Assembly: GCF_036621415.1 (NCBI RefSeq)
Contig: NZ_CP030941.1
Coordinates: 1,364,001 to 1,428,000, forward strand
Reading direction: 5' to 3'
DNA: 64,000 bases
DNA from: Nitratireductor thuwali
Lineage (GTDB): Bacteria > Pseudomonadota > Alphaproteobacteria > Rhizobiales > Rhizobiaceae
Shown: positions 9,337 through 22,576 of the stretch, piece by piece
Position numbering within the stretch: position 1 is the stretch's first letter
Layout: each line of letters opens with the position of its first letter
The notes under the pieces: model-generated
Databases searched by the model: none
The model's input: only the letters and a program-made list of their open reading frames with translations
What the model was told of the DNA's origin: nothing
Made by a program: the position numbers and the translations under genes

Positions 9337-10361
9337 ATGTCGATTTTCGTGCTTGGAATTGATCTTGGCAAGAACGTGTGCAGCCTCGTCGGGCTGGATG
9401 AGGTGGGTGCTGTTGTTCTGCGCCGCCGACTTCGCCGTGACGGCCTTGAGGATTTCGTCGGCAGGTTGCCGCCGTGCATTGTGGCGATGGAAGCGTGCTG
9501 CGGTGCGCATCACCTTGGCCGGGTGCTTGGCGCGATGGGCCACGCGATCCGGCTGATGTCGCCGGAATATGTGCGGCCCTATGTGAAAGCGAACAAGAAT
9601 GACGATCGAGATGCCGAGGCGATCGCGGAAGCGGCGACGCGGCCGACGATGCGCTTTGTCCCGGTCAAGAGCGAGGCGCAGTCGGATATCCAGGCCCTGC
9701 ATCGGGCACGCTCGCGATTGGTGTCGGAGCGCACGGCGCTGATCAACCATCTGCGCGCACTGTTGCTGGAGCGGGGGTCGTAGCATCGAAGGGAAGGAAG
9801 CAATTGGAAGCCCAGCTGGCGGTATTTGCGGACGAGGACGATCCCCGATTATCGCCGCGTATGCGCCTGCTGGTCGAAGACCTGCGTGCCGAATGGCGCA
9901 GCCTTGATGAGCGGATTGCCGCCTTCGACGCAGAGTTCGTGGCAATGGCGCGCGAGGACGAAGCAGCCCGTCGGCTTGCGACGATCCCAGGGGTTGGCGT
10001 CATCAACGCCACCGCACTTGTTGCTGCGGTCGGCGACGCCCGGAGCTTTGGGCGCGGCCGCGACCTTGCCGCCTGGCTGGGCCTGACACCGCGGCAGGCG
10101 ACCACCGGTGGTAAGCCGAGGCTGCTCGGCATATCCAAACGCGGCAACCGATATTTGCGAGCGAACCTGATCCATGGCGCGCGTGCGGTGCTCCCGCGCA
10201 TCATGACCCAGGACACCCCGCTCGGCCGATGGGTGCGCAACTTATCGGAGCGAACGCACAAGAATGTTGTCGTGGTGGCGCTGGCGGCCAAGCTGGCGCG
10301 CATCGCCTGGGCGGTGCTACGAAAGGAGCACGGCTTCGATCCGGCGATCGCGGCGGCATAG
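9337..10361 (+). pseudogene. IS110-family transposase, frameshifted
   Basis: Two frames together make a full IS110 DEDD transposase. The first part (9337-9783) begins MSIFVLGIDLGKNVCSLVGLD and carries the acidic catalytic residues, including Asp in VKANKNDDRDAEAIAEAA. The second part (9804-10361) holds the C-terminal Transposase_20 domain (TIPGVGVINATALVAAVGD, SFGRGRDLAAWLGLTP) with the Ser-containing segment GGKPRLLGISKRGN. The break is near 9780, where the frame ends ERGS-stop and the matching sequence resumes around 9800 in another frame, so a small deletion is likely. Without the shift the protein would be about 340 residues. The copy is probably inactive unless recoded. Confidence 0.88.
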
Positions 10362-10597
10362 GGGAGTTAAGGTCTTCGGCCACAGAGCTGGAGCCGCAAC
10401 TATCTGCGAGTGGTTGGAAGAAGATGGCCTGACAGTCGAACGGCAGTCTGGAAACCTGGACCATTGAACGGTCGGTCGAGACCGGTGTGATTATGAGGAC
10501 CGGGCTGCGCGGATCTCCATCTTGGCCGGGGCATGACCCCGAGACCGGATACGTTGACGCAGACTGAACAGCGCAATCTTCAAACACCCTTGCAGAC
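10362..10597 (+). ncRNA. Candidate seekRNA/bridge RNA region of IS1111-type element A
   Basis: This 236-base non-coding stretch follows the transposase gene up to the right subterminal repeat, the place where IS1111-group elements are reported to encode their target-guiding RNA. Two short segments equal the element's own junctions. TGTGATTATG at 10486-10495 equals the left junction 9258-9267 (target TGTGATT plus element ATG). ATACGTT at 10549-10555 equals the right junction 10608-10614. Transcript ends cannot be set from sequence. The same layout is seen in element B. Confidence 0.55.
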
Positions 10598-11351
10598 GGG
10601 GCGGGCCATACGTTCAAGATGCTGGCTGGAGTGGAGGCCAGCATCGGATGACGCGACCTCTTTCGAATGATTTGCGTGAACGTGTTGTCAGGGCGGTCGA
10701 GGCCGGCGAGAGCTGCCGGTCGGTGGCGGCTCGTTTCGGCGTTGCCGTCTCGTCGGCGGTGAAGTGGTCTCAGCGCTACCGTGCGAGCGGGTCTGTGGCG
10801 CCGGGCAAGATGGGCGGGCACCGCAAGCGCGTGTTGGAGCCGCACCGTGCCTTCATCGCCGAGCGGATCAGCCAGACGCCGCATCTGTCGCTGCACAAGC
10901 TGAAGGAAGAGCTGGCGGCGCGCGGCGTGAAGGTGTCGCACGATACGGTGTGGCGCTTCCTGCGCCGCGAGGGGCTTCGGTTTAAAAAAAACACTGTTCG
11001 CCCTTGAGCAGGCCCGTGCCGATATTGCCCGCCGGCGGCAACGCTGGCGTTCTTGGCAGTCCGGTCTCGATCCGACACGGCTGGTGTTCATCGACGAGAC
11101 CTGGATCAAGACCAACATGGCGCCGCTGCGGGGCTGGGGGCCGAGAGGCAAGCGCCTGCGCGGCTTTGCCCCGCACGGCCACTGGCGCACGCTGACCTTC
11201 CTCGGCGCTTTGCGCCACGACCGGCTGACGGCGCCTTGCGTCTTCGACGGACCGATCAACGGCCCGTGCTTCCGCGCCTATGTCGAGCAGCAGCTCGTGC
11301 CGGTGCTCAAACCGGGCGACATCGTCGTCATGGACATGTGTGGACGCCCCC

Positions 11352-11607
11352 GTTGGTGCAAGAAGAATCTTTTCGAAGAGCGCGGAGCGTGGTCAGGTGC
11401 TGACATGTGTCCGGCCTCTGATGCGGCGTTCTACATGCCGCGGGCCCGTATGGGAGTTCGCGGAGCGGGTCCAATTCAATCTCGCGTGCTCAAGGCACGT
11501 ATCCATGATCTGGTTTTCCCGATCCCGTCTCGTTGACCGTTGCGCCATACTCTCCGTTCGACCTTCTCACACCATGGCAGCCCGCTCGAGGAGCGGTATA
11601 GAGCGGA
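11352..11607 (-). ncRNA. Candidate seekRNA/bridge RNA region of IS1111-type element B
   Basis: A non-coding stretch downstream of the transposase on its strand. Two nine-base segments equal the element's own junctions. GACATGTGT at 11402-11410 equals the junction 11333-11341 (target GAC plus element ATGTGT). TCAATCTCG at 11476-11484 equals the other junction 12707-12715 (element TC plus target AATCTCG). Measured from the transposase stop, the matches begin 124 and 198 bases downstream, almost as in element A (125 and 188). This fits the guide loops of an IS1111 seekRNA. RNA ends are not known. Confidence 0.58.
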
Positions 11608-12633
11608 CTATCCTGCTATGGCCGGCGTTCGATAGGTTCCGCCTCTGGCCATCAATGCCCACACGATGCGCGCCGTCTTGTTGGCCAAGGCGACGATGAC
11701 CAGCATGGGTGGCTTGCGCTCAAGCATCCGCGAAAGCCACGGATCCCCGGTCGATCCCTTCCGCATGGCCCAGCGCACGGCGGCGCTGGCCCCAATGATC
11801 AGCAGCCGTCGCAGGGTTCGCTCGCCCATTCGAGACGTCTCGCCGAGCTTCTGCTTGCCGCCCGAAGAACGTTGCAGCGGCGTTAGTCCGAGCCATGCCG
11901 CGAAGTCCCGGCCTCTCTTGAAGGTCTGAGCGGACGGGGCCAACGCGGCAAGCGCCGTCGCGGTGACCGGTCCTATACCGGGAATGGTCATCAAGCGCCT
12001 GGCTTCCGCATCCTCTCTGGCGCGCCGAGCGACCTCTCGGTCGAGCTCGGCCACTCTCGTATCCAGCGCCCGCAACTGCTCAACGAGTAGAGACAGGATC
12101 GGGCGGGCGGCTTCGGGGATGGCGGAACCCTTATCCTCAATCGTCGCGATGAGCTTGGCCACGTGGAAGAGGCCTTGCGCAGCCACAAGTCCAAATTCCG
12201 CAAGATGGCCGCGTATTGCATTGATCGTCTGGGTCCGCTGGCGAACGACAAGATCGCGGACGCGGAACACCATTGCCGCAGCCTGCTGCTCTTCGCTCTT
12301 CACCGCCACGAACCGCATGGTCGGCCGTTGCGCAGCTTCACAGATTGCTTCGGCGTCAGCCGCATCGTTCTTCTGACGCTTCACAAATGGCTTGACGTAT
12401 CCCGGAGCGATCAGCCGGACTTCGTGCCCGAGCTTCGCGATCTCCCGCGCCCAGTAATGGCTGCCGGCGCACGCTTCCATGGCAACCGTGCAGGCCGGCT
12501 GATCGACAAGAAAGCGAAGTACCTGATCGCGGCGAAGCTTCTTCCGGAACAGCACAGCTCCCGACCCATCTGCGCCGTGCGCCTGGAACACGTTCTTCGC
12601 CAGGTCCAATCCGATTGTGTTAACTTCCAACAT
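11608..12633 (-). CDS. IS110-family transposase (intact)
   Basis: A 341-residue recombinase with the N-terminal DEDD RuvC-like domain (IGLDLAKNVFQAHG; catalytic acidic residues also in VKRQKNDAADAEAICEAA). The C-terminal Transposase_20 domain carries MTIPGIGPVTATALAALAP and GRDFAAWLGLTP, with the Ser segment GGKQKLGETSRMGERTL. Length is normal for the family. It catalyses excision through a circular intermediate and site-specific insertion. There is no frameshift, so element B may still be active. The start ATG at 12633 lies about 58 bases from the subterminal repeat. Confidence 0.95.
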   Translation of the reverse strand: MLEVNTIGLDLAKNVFQAHGADGSGAVLFRKKLRRDQVLRFLVDQPACTVAMEACAGSHYWAREIAKLGHEVRLIAPGYVKPFVKRQKNDAADAEAICEAAQRPTMRFVAVKSEEQQAAAMVFRVRDLVVRQRTQTINAIRGHLAEFGLVAAQGLFHVAKLIATIEDKGSAIPEAARPILSLLVEQLRALDTRVAELDREVARRAREDAEARRLMTIPGIGPVTATALAALAPSAQTFKRGRDFAAWLGLTPLQRSSGGKQKLGETSRMGERTLRRLLIIGASAAVRWAMRKGSTGDPWLSRMLERKPPMLVIVALANKTARIVWALMARGGTYRTPAIAG

Positions 12634-12991
12634 GGACGCCTCCGTTCAAGTGATGATCAACGACACCACTTTGGCACAGCGATGCCGTGAGGGGGCGTCC
12701 ACCCCATCAATCTCGGCTCGCACAAGTCGGCCGCCGTCCGGCAGATGATCAAAGCCGCCGGCGCAAGGCTCTGGTATCTGCCCCCATACTCGCCCGACCT
12801 CAATCCGATCGAGCAGGCCTTCGCCAAGATCAAGCACTGGATGCGCACGGCCCAAAAGCGAACCATCGAGGAGACATGGCGGCACATCGGCGGCCTCGTC
12901 TCCTCAATCCAGCCCAGCGAATGCAGCAACTACTTCCTCAATGCAGGATATGCTTCCGTCAAAACCTGAAAGGCTCTAGCTGCACTGCCGC

Positions 12992-14455
12992 TCAGCGCGG
13001 CAGAACCGTCTCGCCCATCAGGAACTCGTCGATCGCCCGGGCGGCCTGGCGGCCCTCGCGGATGGCCCAGACCACCAGCGACTGGCCCCGCCGCACGTCG
13101 CCGGCCGCGAAGAAGCGGTCGATATTGGTGCGGTAGTCCTGGTCGTTGGCCACCACGTTCGTCGAGTTGCGGCGGTCGGTGGTGGTCTCCAGCTTGGAGT
13201 CCAGCTCTTTCAGCACGCTCTCCTCGTTGGGCCCGGCGAAGCCGATGGCGATAAAAGCAAGGTCCGCCTTGATGATGAATTCCGTGCCCGCTATTGGCTT
13301 GCGCTTCTCATCCACCTCACAGCACTTCACGCCGGTCAGTTCCCCGTCCTCGTCGCCGATGAATTCGAGCGTGGCGACCTGGAACTCCCGTTCCGCGCCC
13401 TCCGCCTGCGAGGAGGAGGTGCGCATCTTGGTCGCCCAGTAAGGCCACACGGTCAGCTTGTCTTCCTTTTCCGGTGGCTTGGGGCGAATGTCGAGCTGGG
13501 TCACGCGCACCGCGCCCTGGCGGAACGCCGTGCCCACGCAGTCCGAAGCCGTATCGCCGCCGCCCACCACGACGACGTGCTTGCCGCCGGCCAGAATCGG
13601 CTCCTCGGGCCAGGCGGCGGACTGGATGTCCTCCCCCCCAACCCGCTTGTTCTGCTGCACGAGGTAGGGCATGGCGTCATAGACGCCATGAAGTTCCACG
13701 CCCGGGATACCGGCAGGACGCGGCTTTTCCGAGCCGCCGCAGTAAAGCACCGCGTCGTATTCGGCCAGGAGTTCCTCGACCGGCTTGTCGACGCCGACAT
13801 TGACCCCGCAATGGAAGATCACACCTTCGCCCTGCATCTGCTCGATACGGCGGTCGATATAGTGCTTCTCGATCTTGAAATCGGGAATGCCGAACCGCAT
13901 GAGGCCGCCGGGCCGGCTCTCCCGCTCATAGACGTGCACCTCGTGGCCGGCGCGGCCAAGCTGCTGGGCGGCCGCCATCCCGGCCGGCCCCGAGCCGATG
14001 ACGGCCACGCGCTTTCCGGTTTTCCTGTCGGCCGGCTGCGGGCGCACATAGCCCAGTTCATAGGCCTTGTCGGCGATCGCCTGCTCGATGGTCTTGATGG
14101 CGACGGGGATATCCTCGAGGTTCAGCGTGCACGCCTCTTCGCATGGTGCGGGGCAGATGCGGCCCGTCCACTCGGGGAAGTTGTTGGTCGAGTGCAGATT
14201 GCGGATCGCCGTCTCCCAGTCTCCCTGATAGACGAGATCGTTCCAGTCCGGGATCTGGTTGTGCACCGGACAGCCCGTCGGCCCGTGGCAATACGGGATC
14301 CCGCAATCCATGCAGCGCGCAGCCTGTTTCTCGACTTCCTTGTCCGACATGGGCAGCGTGAATTCGCGGAAATGGCGAATGCGATCGGAGGCCGGCTGAT
14401 ACTTGTGCACCTGCCGGTCGATTTCGAGAAACCCTGTAACCTTGCCCATACTCAT
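12992..14455 (-). CDS. gltD: Glutamate synthase (NADPH) small subunit
   Basis: GltD oxidises NADPH and passes electrons to GltB for glutamate synthesis from glutamine and 2-oxoglutarate. The 487-residue protein has two N-terminal 4Fe-4S Cys clusters ([19 protein letters not shown] near residue 48; [14 protein letters not shown] near 98). An FAD-binding [14 protein letters not shown] motif lies near residue 153 and an NADPH-binding [11 protein letters not shown] motif near 290. Length is standard. It lies downstream of gltB and a small membrane-protein gene on the same strand, with about 100 bases between that small gene and gltD. The IS630 right end is only 13 bases past its stop, so any native terminator may have been separated from the gene. 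Confidence 0.97.
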   Translation of the reverse strand: MSMGKVTGFLEIDRQVHKYQPASDRIRHFREFTLPMSDKEVEKQAARCMDCGIPYCHGPTGCPVHNQIPDWNDLVYQGDWETAIRNLHSTNNFPEWTGRICPAPCEEACTLNLEDIPVAIKTIEQAIADKAYELGYVRPQPADRKTGKRVAVIGSGPAGMAAAQQLGRAGHEVHVYERESRPGGLMRFGIPDFKIEKHYIDRRIEQMQGEGVIFHCGVNVGVDKPVEELLAEYDAVLYCGGSEKPRPAGIPGVELHGVYDAMPYLVQQNKRVGGEDIQSAAWPEEPILAGGKHVVVVGGGDTASDCVGTAFRQGAVRVTQLDIRPKPPEKEDKLTVWPYWATKMRTSSSQAEGAEREFQVATLEFIGDEDGELTGVKCCEVDEKRKPIAGTEFIIKADLAFIAIGFAGPNEESVLKELDSKLETTTDRRNSTNVVANDQDYRTNIDRFFAAGDVRRGQSLVVWAIREGRQAARAIDEFLMGETVLPR

Positions 14456-14552
14456 CCCTTGTTCCTGACGGCCCGATCAGGCCCGCAACCAGTTTTCAAT
14501 CTTCAATCCCGGGAGCCGGGAGAATTCCTCGCCGCATCGTTCCGGGCACCCG

Positions 14553-14716
14553 TCACACCGGTGGCCACGACGGCCCCAAGTACCAGTAGGCAAACCCGAT
14601 GACCGCACCCAATACGACGATTTCTGCTCCTGCCCTGCCAGCCATCAGATAGACTGCCATTGGAATCGCTACGGCGACCAGAAGCGACACCAGGGCGTGA
14701 ACGAGCCTTAGCGCGC

Positions 14717-14720
<4 letters not shown>
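14553..14720 (-). CDS. Small two-helix membrane protein, translationally coupled to gltB
   Basis: A 55-residue frame that starts at GTG overlapping the gltB stop (GTGA). Hydrophobic segments [17 protein letters not shown] and [17 protein letters not shown] predict two membrane helices with a short loop, ending YLGPSWPPV. No family is recognised. Support for a real gene is the overlap with gltB, the coherent hydrophobic pattern, and its place between gltB and gltD. There is no strong ribosome site of its own, so expression would rely on ribosomes finishing gltB. It could be a membrane tether for the synthase or an unrelated passenger; this is inference. Confidence 0.6.
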
Positions 14721-19480
<4,760 letters not shown>

Positions 19481-19986
19481 GTCTGGCCCCGGGAGCCGGG
19501 GCGTCGATCACTTGCGGGCGGGCCTCGTCATTGACGGCGCATCCCGATTTTTCAGCTCGGCGCATCGTTCGAAAGGCCGGAAGCGCTAGGATTTGTGCAC
19601 AGGCCCGACCTGATCAGACCCTAGCCGTCTCCCCGGCATACGCTTCTTCCAGTGGGCGCTCGGCGCCGATCCGCCGCCTCCCGCCGCATTCGCACAAGCC
19701 GGCTCGCCCGAGCCGCCATTATAACGAATACGGGCGTCAGTTACGCGAATAAATAAGACAGCACTACTGTCCTATTTACTGACATGCCAGAAAATCACAG
19801 ATCGCACAAGACGAAAACGCAAAAAATGCACCTCGTCGGAGCAACAAAGTTGCGGGATATCCGCCGAAGCCGCAATTTCAGGCAGAGAAGCGGTCTTCCA
19901 CAGCCGTCGCCCGGCGTTGCGACAACACTTGCGTCCACCGCGGTCGGCTGTCAGTTTGCTGTCGCATCCATAGGAGCCTGGCAGGT
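19481..19986. other. Intergenic region between divergent gltB and threonine aldolase genes
   Basis: About 500 bases without a convincing gene; a 68-codon frame at 19784-19990 shows no family features. It contains one clear palindrome (19751-19777) and AT-rich stretches around 19740-19830 that could carry promoters for both directions. A GGAG-like ribosome site (AGGAG near 19971) serves the aldolase start. Confidence 0.6.
19751..19777. promoter_or_regulatory. Candidate operator palindrome
   Basis: AAATAAGACAG (19751-19761) and CTGTCCTATTT (19767-19777) form an inverted repeat with one mismatch in eleven and a five-base spacer. The size and symmetry suit a dimeric repressor such as an Rrf2- or GntR-type protein. 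It lies in the shared upstream region of gltB and the threonine aldolase gene. The regulator is unknown. Confidence 0.4.
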
Positions 19987-21069
19987 ATGAATTTCGCCTC
20001 TGACAACTGGGCCGGGGCCCATCCGGCAATCAGCGAAGCCCTTCATCGTCATGCCAGCGGCTTTGCGCCCGCATATGGAACGAGCGAGCTCGACCGCAAG
20101 GTGGAGAAGCGGTTCTGCGAAATTTTCGAACGCGAGGTCGCGGTCTTTTTCGTCGCCACCGGCACCGCCGCAAATGCGCTTTCGCTTGCCGCCCTTAACC
20201 GGCCGGGCGGCGTAGCCTTCTGCCATAGTCAGGCGCACGCCCGCGAGGACGAGGGCGGCGCGCCCGAATACCTGACCGGCGGCGCTCGCCTTTGCGGCGT
20301 TTCCGGCGCCAGCGGCCGGATGGATCATCAAGCCCTTGAAGAAGCGATCGGTCGCTTCCCTCCCGAGTTCGTCCATGCCGGCCAGCCCATGGCGGTTTCC
20401 CTGACGCAGGCGACGGAAGTCGGCACCGTCTACGGCCTGTCCGATCTCGAGGCCATCAGCGGCATCTGCCGCCGCCATGGCCTTCCCTTGCATATGGACG
20501 GAGCCCGCTTTGCAAATGCGCTCGTGACGCTGGATACCACGCCTGCGGAGATGACCTGGAAGCGCGGCATCGACATTCTTTCCTTCGGCGGCACGAAGAA
20601 TGGCTGCTGGTGTGCGGAGGCCATTGTCGTGATGGACCCGGAGAAGGCACGGGATCTTCCCTTCATTCGCAAGCGGGCGGCGCATCTCTTCTCCAAGAGC
20701 CGGTTTGTTGCCGCCCAGTTCGATGCCTATTTCGAGGACGATCTGTGGCTTCGCAATGCGTCACATGCCAACGCGATGGCACAGCGCCTCGCCGGCATCC
20801 TGGAGACGTCGCCCGCTGCGCGCCTTGCCTGGCGCCCGGCCGCAAACGAGGTCTTTGCCATTCTTTCTTCGAAGGCGGCAGCGCATCTTGAGGAAAATGG
20901 CGCCCGGTTCCATTCCTGGTCCGCTCCCGACGACGCTGCCGACAAGCCAAGCCCTGGGGAGGTGCTCTGCCGGTTCGTCGCATCCTATGCCACCACGGTT
21001 GAGGAAATCCGGCAATTCGAAACGCTCATCGGATCCATTCGCACCCCGTCCGGAAGAGTTCACGCATGA
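19987..21069 (+). CDS. ltaE: Low-specificity L-threonine aldolase
   Basis: A PLP-dependent fold-type I enzyme that cleaves threonine or allo-threonine to glycine and acetaldehyde. The 360-residue product shows the N-terminal NFASDNWAGAHPAI segment, the PLP contact region ATGTAANALSLAAL (about residues 57-70), the MDGARFANAL block (Asp binding the PLP ring nitrogen), and the PLP lysine in DILSFGGTKNG (about residue 205). Length and motifs match bacterial threonine aldolases, including the rhizobial type. The start is preceded by GGCAGGT. It is single and followed by the RiPP operon 107 bases later, in the same direction. Confidence 0.93.
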   Translation: MNFASDNWAGAHPAISEALHRHASGFAPAYGTSELDRKVEKRFCEIFEREVAVFFVATGTAANALSLAALNRPGGVAFCHSQAHAREDEGGAPEYLTGGARLCGVSGASGRMDHQALEEAIGRFPPEFVHAGQPMAVSLTQATEVGTVYGLSDLEAISGICRRHGLPLHMDGARFANALVTLDTTPAEMTWKRGIDILSFGGTKNGCWCAEAIVVMDPEKARDLPFIRKRAAHLFSKSRFVAAQFDAYFEDDLWLRNASHANAMAQRLAGILETSPAARLAWRPAANEVFAILSSKAAAHLEENGARFHSWSAPDDAADKPSPGEVLCRFVASYATTVEEIRQFETLIGSIRTPSGRVHA

Positions 21070-21176
21070 GTGAACAAATATTCGCATTCGATTGATTTCC
21101 AAGTGAACAGCGCCTCTGGAAAGATTATCGAGCCGGTCAACCTCCGGCTTCGATTTAACCTCGAGAGGAGAAATGC

Positions 21177-21500
21177 ATGTCCACAAAGAACATAGTAGGC
21201 GCGGCCTATCTGGCCAGCGTCGTTACCGCCGCTCTTGCTTCAGGTGCCGCCGCGGCCCCGCTGAGCGAGGCGGAAGTCAAGGCCGCGATGGATGCAGGCA
21301 AGGAGAAATGCTACGGCGTCGCCCTGGCCGGTCAGAATGACTGCGCCGCCGGTCCCGGCACCACCTGCGCCGGCACATCCAAGGTCGACTACCAGGGCAA
21401 CGCCTGGAAGTTCGTCGACGGCGGCACCTGCACCACCGTGGAGTTGCCCGGCGACCGTATGGGCTCGCCCGATCCGCTCGACCGGGACATCCCGTCGTAA
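21177..21500 (+). CDS. bufA: Bufferin-type RiPP precursor (DUF2282, BufA1-like)
   Basis: A 107-residue DUF2282 protein. It has a Sec signal peptide ([16 protein letters not shown]...AAAA, cleavage near residue 27) and a mature core with four cysteines at positions 45, 56, 64 and 85 ([34 protein letters not shown]). DUF2282 proteins are now known as bufferins, ribosomal peptides whose cysteines are modified by a DUF692 (MNIO) enzyme and which sequester copper in the periplasm. In Cupriavidus the same set was described as the gold-induced gig operon. GAGAGGAG precedes the ATG. It heads the operon with bufB, bufC and doxX. Metal specificity here is inferred from the family. Confidence 0.9.
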   Translation: MSTKNIVGAAYLASVVTAALASGAAAAPLSEAEVKAAMDAGKEKCYGVALAGQNDCAAGPGTTCAGTSKVDYQGNAWKFVDGGTCTTVELPGDRMGSPDPLDRDIPS

Positions 21501-21520
21501 GGCGACCTGCCTGAAATGTG

Positions 21521-21582
21521 CCGGGAATGGCGGGAGCTGCCGTAGAACGTCACGGCAAAAAATCGAGCGTTGCCATTCCCGG
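21521..21582 (+). repeat. Inverted repeat between RiPP precursor and modifying enzyme genes
   Basis: CCGGGAATGGC (21521-21531) and GCCATTCCCGG (21572-21582) are perfect 11-bp arms separated by 40 bases in the 152-base gap between bufA and bufB. In mRNA this would fold into a strong stem just after the precursor gene. There is no T-run, so it is more likely an mRNA stabiliser or attenuator than a full terminator. It would help make much more precursor than enzyme. Confidence 0.6.
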
Positions 21583-21652
21583 TGTACATCTCGGCGCGAT
21601 GAAATGAGCTTGGCCCGCCTCGGCTCCCGCGTCCGAATGTCAGGAGAGGAAA

Positions 21653-22576
21653 ATGGTACGCGAGCTTTCGGAACCTTCCGCATCCTACGACCGCTTTTCG
21701 GCTTTCAACCCTGCCGGACGCGCCGGCGCCAGCTTTAAGCCGCAGCATTTCGAAGCCATCGCCGCCGAGCCGGCCTCCATCGGCTTTCTTGAAGTGCATG
21801 CGGAAAATTACATGGGCGCGGGCGGTCCGCCGCACGCCGCGCTCACGAAAATCCGCCAGATGCTGCCCGTGTCGCTGCACGGCGTATGCATGTCCATCGG
21901 CGGCTTGAACCCGCTGGACAGGGAGCATCTGGCGCGGTTCGCCGGCCTCGTTGAACGCTACGAGCCTTGCCTTGTATCGGAACACCTGGCCTGGTCGAGC
22001 CATGACGACGTCTTTTATAACGATCTCCTTCCCCTGCCCTATACCGATGAGACGCTGGCGCGCGTTTGCGCTCATATCGACCAGTTGCAGGAGGCAATCG
22101 GCCGGCCGATCCTTCTGGAAAACCCGTCCACTTACGTGCTTTTCAAGGAATCCACCTGGGGCGAGACCGGTTTCCTGCGCGAAATCGTCCGCCGCACGGG
22201 CTGCGGCCTGCTGCTCGATGTCAACAATGTCTTTGTCTCCGCCACCAATCACGGCTACAGCGCCACCGAATATCTGGCCGACTTCCCGCTCGAGCATGTC
22301 GGCGAGATCCATCTTGCCGGCCATGACCAGCAGGAAGACGACGAAGGCGCGACGCTGCTCATCGACAGCCACGACCGGCCGGTGGCCGATCCGGTGTGGA
22401 CCCTCTTTGAAACGGTGATCGCCGCCCAGGGCCCGATCACGACTCTCGTCGAATGGGATGCCGACGTCCCGGATTGGCCGGTGCTGAGGTCCGAGGCGGC
22501 CGCCGCCGAGGCGATCCTACGGCGGCACGGCCATGCCCGAACGACAGGAAAGCGCCATGCGGCCCAGCTCTCATAG
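21653..22576 (+). CDS. bufB: DUF692 multinuclear iron oxidase (BufB-like, RiPP modification)
   Basis: A 307-residue DUF692 TIM-barrel protein, now called MNIO, which uses two or three iron ions to oxidise cysteines of a RiPP precursor. Likely iron ligands are visible in order: [66 protein letters not shown] and [21 protein letters not shown] precedes the ATG. It acts in the cytoplasm on the DUF2282 precursor encoded just upstream, probably with the DUF2063 partner whose gene overlaps its end. Confidence 0.92.
   Translation: MVRELSEPSASYDRFSAFNPAGRAGASFKPQHFEAIAAEPASIGFLEVHAENYMGAGGPPHAALTKIRQMLPVSLHGVCMSIGGLNPLDREHLARFAGLVERYEPCLVSEHLAWSSHDDVFYNDLLPLPYTDETLARVCAHIDQLQEAIGRPILLENPSTYVLFKESTWGETGFLREIVRRTGCGLLLDVNNVFVSATNHGYSATEYLADFPLEHVGEIHLAGHDQQEDDEGATLLIDSHDRPVADPVWTLFETVIAAQGPITTLVEWDADVPDWPVLRSEAAAAEAILRRHGHARTTGKRHAAQLS

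Larger units (their letters stand above)
9265..10612 (+). mobile_element. IS110-family element of IS1111 type (copy A), inserted in the IS630 left region
   Basis: Perfect 12-bp subterminal inverted repeats, ATGGCCCGCCCC (9270-9281) and GGGGCGGGCCAT (10598-10609), bracket an IS110-type transposase gene. Such subterminal repeats, a short 5' end (about 55 bases) and a long non-coding 3' region (about 235 bases) are the hallmarks of the IS1111 subgroup. The exact outer boundaries are uncertain by a few bases because these elements make no clear target duplication. The interrupted IS630 sequence appears to have read ...TGTGATT|(G)TTCAAG.... Confidence 0.82.
11336..12708 (-). mobile_element. IS110-family element of IS1111 type (copy B), inserted in the IS630 transposase gene
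   Basis: Perfect 12-bp subterminal inverted repeats, GTGGACGCCCCC (11340-11351) and GGGGGCGTCCAC (12691-12702), flank an intact IS110 transposase on the minus strand. Removing 11336-12708 restores the IS630 frame exactly (VVMD joined to NLGSHKS), so the boundaries are good to a few bases. The long non-coding part (about 256 bases) lies 3' of the transposase and only about 58 bases lie 5', which is IS1111-type organisation. Its transposase is clearly different from that of copy A, so this is a separate acquisition. Confidence 0.88.
10648..12969 (+). pseudogene. IS630-family transposase, frameshifted and interrupted by IS110 copy B
   Basis: The N-terminal helix-turn-helix part (from ATG 10648, LRERVVRAVEAGESCRSVAA) runs to 11007. 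The reading then continues one frame over (LKKTLFALEQ..., VFIDETWIKTNMAPLRGWG) to Asp at 11333-11335, where copy B is inserted. It resumes at 12709 with [18 protein letters not shown] and [20 protein letters not shown], and ends at 12969. The DDE residues are Asp in FIDETW, Asp in VVMD and Glu in NPIEQAF. The frame change occurs at a run of eight A (10984-10991). IS630 members often use programmed frameshifting at such runs, so that shift alone need not be a defect; the insertion is. Confidence 0.87.
9207..12976 (+). mobile_element. IS630-family insertion sequence, split by two IS110-family elements
   Basis: The terminal inverted repeats are GAGCGGTTCAGGTT (9207-9220) and, reverse-complemented from the right end, GAGCCTTTCAGGTT (12963-12976), 12 of 14 identical. 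Both are flanked by TA (9205-9206 and 12977-12978), the two-base target typical of IS630/Tc1. Removing the two internal insertions leaves about 1.05 kb, the normal IS630 size. The first insertion lies between the left end and the transposase start; the second is inside the transposase gene. The element sits between the SGNH gene and gltD, 13 bases beyond the gltD stop, and breaks no host gene. Confidence 0.88.

Noticed and set aside
10201..11259. A 352-residue minus-strand frame across the IS110/IS630 boundary
   Set aside because: It crosses an insertion junction and is antisense to both transposases, so it cannot be an old gene.
19784..19990. A 68-codon plus-strand frame before the threonine aldolase gene
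   Set aside because: There is no ribosome site, no family features, and it overlaps the aldolase start in another frame.
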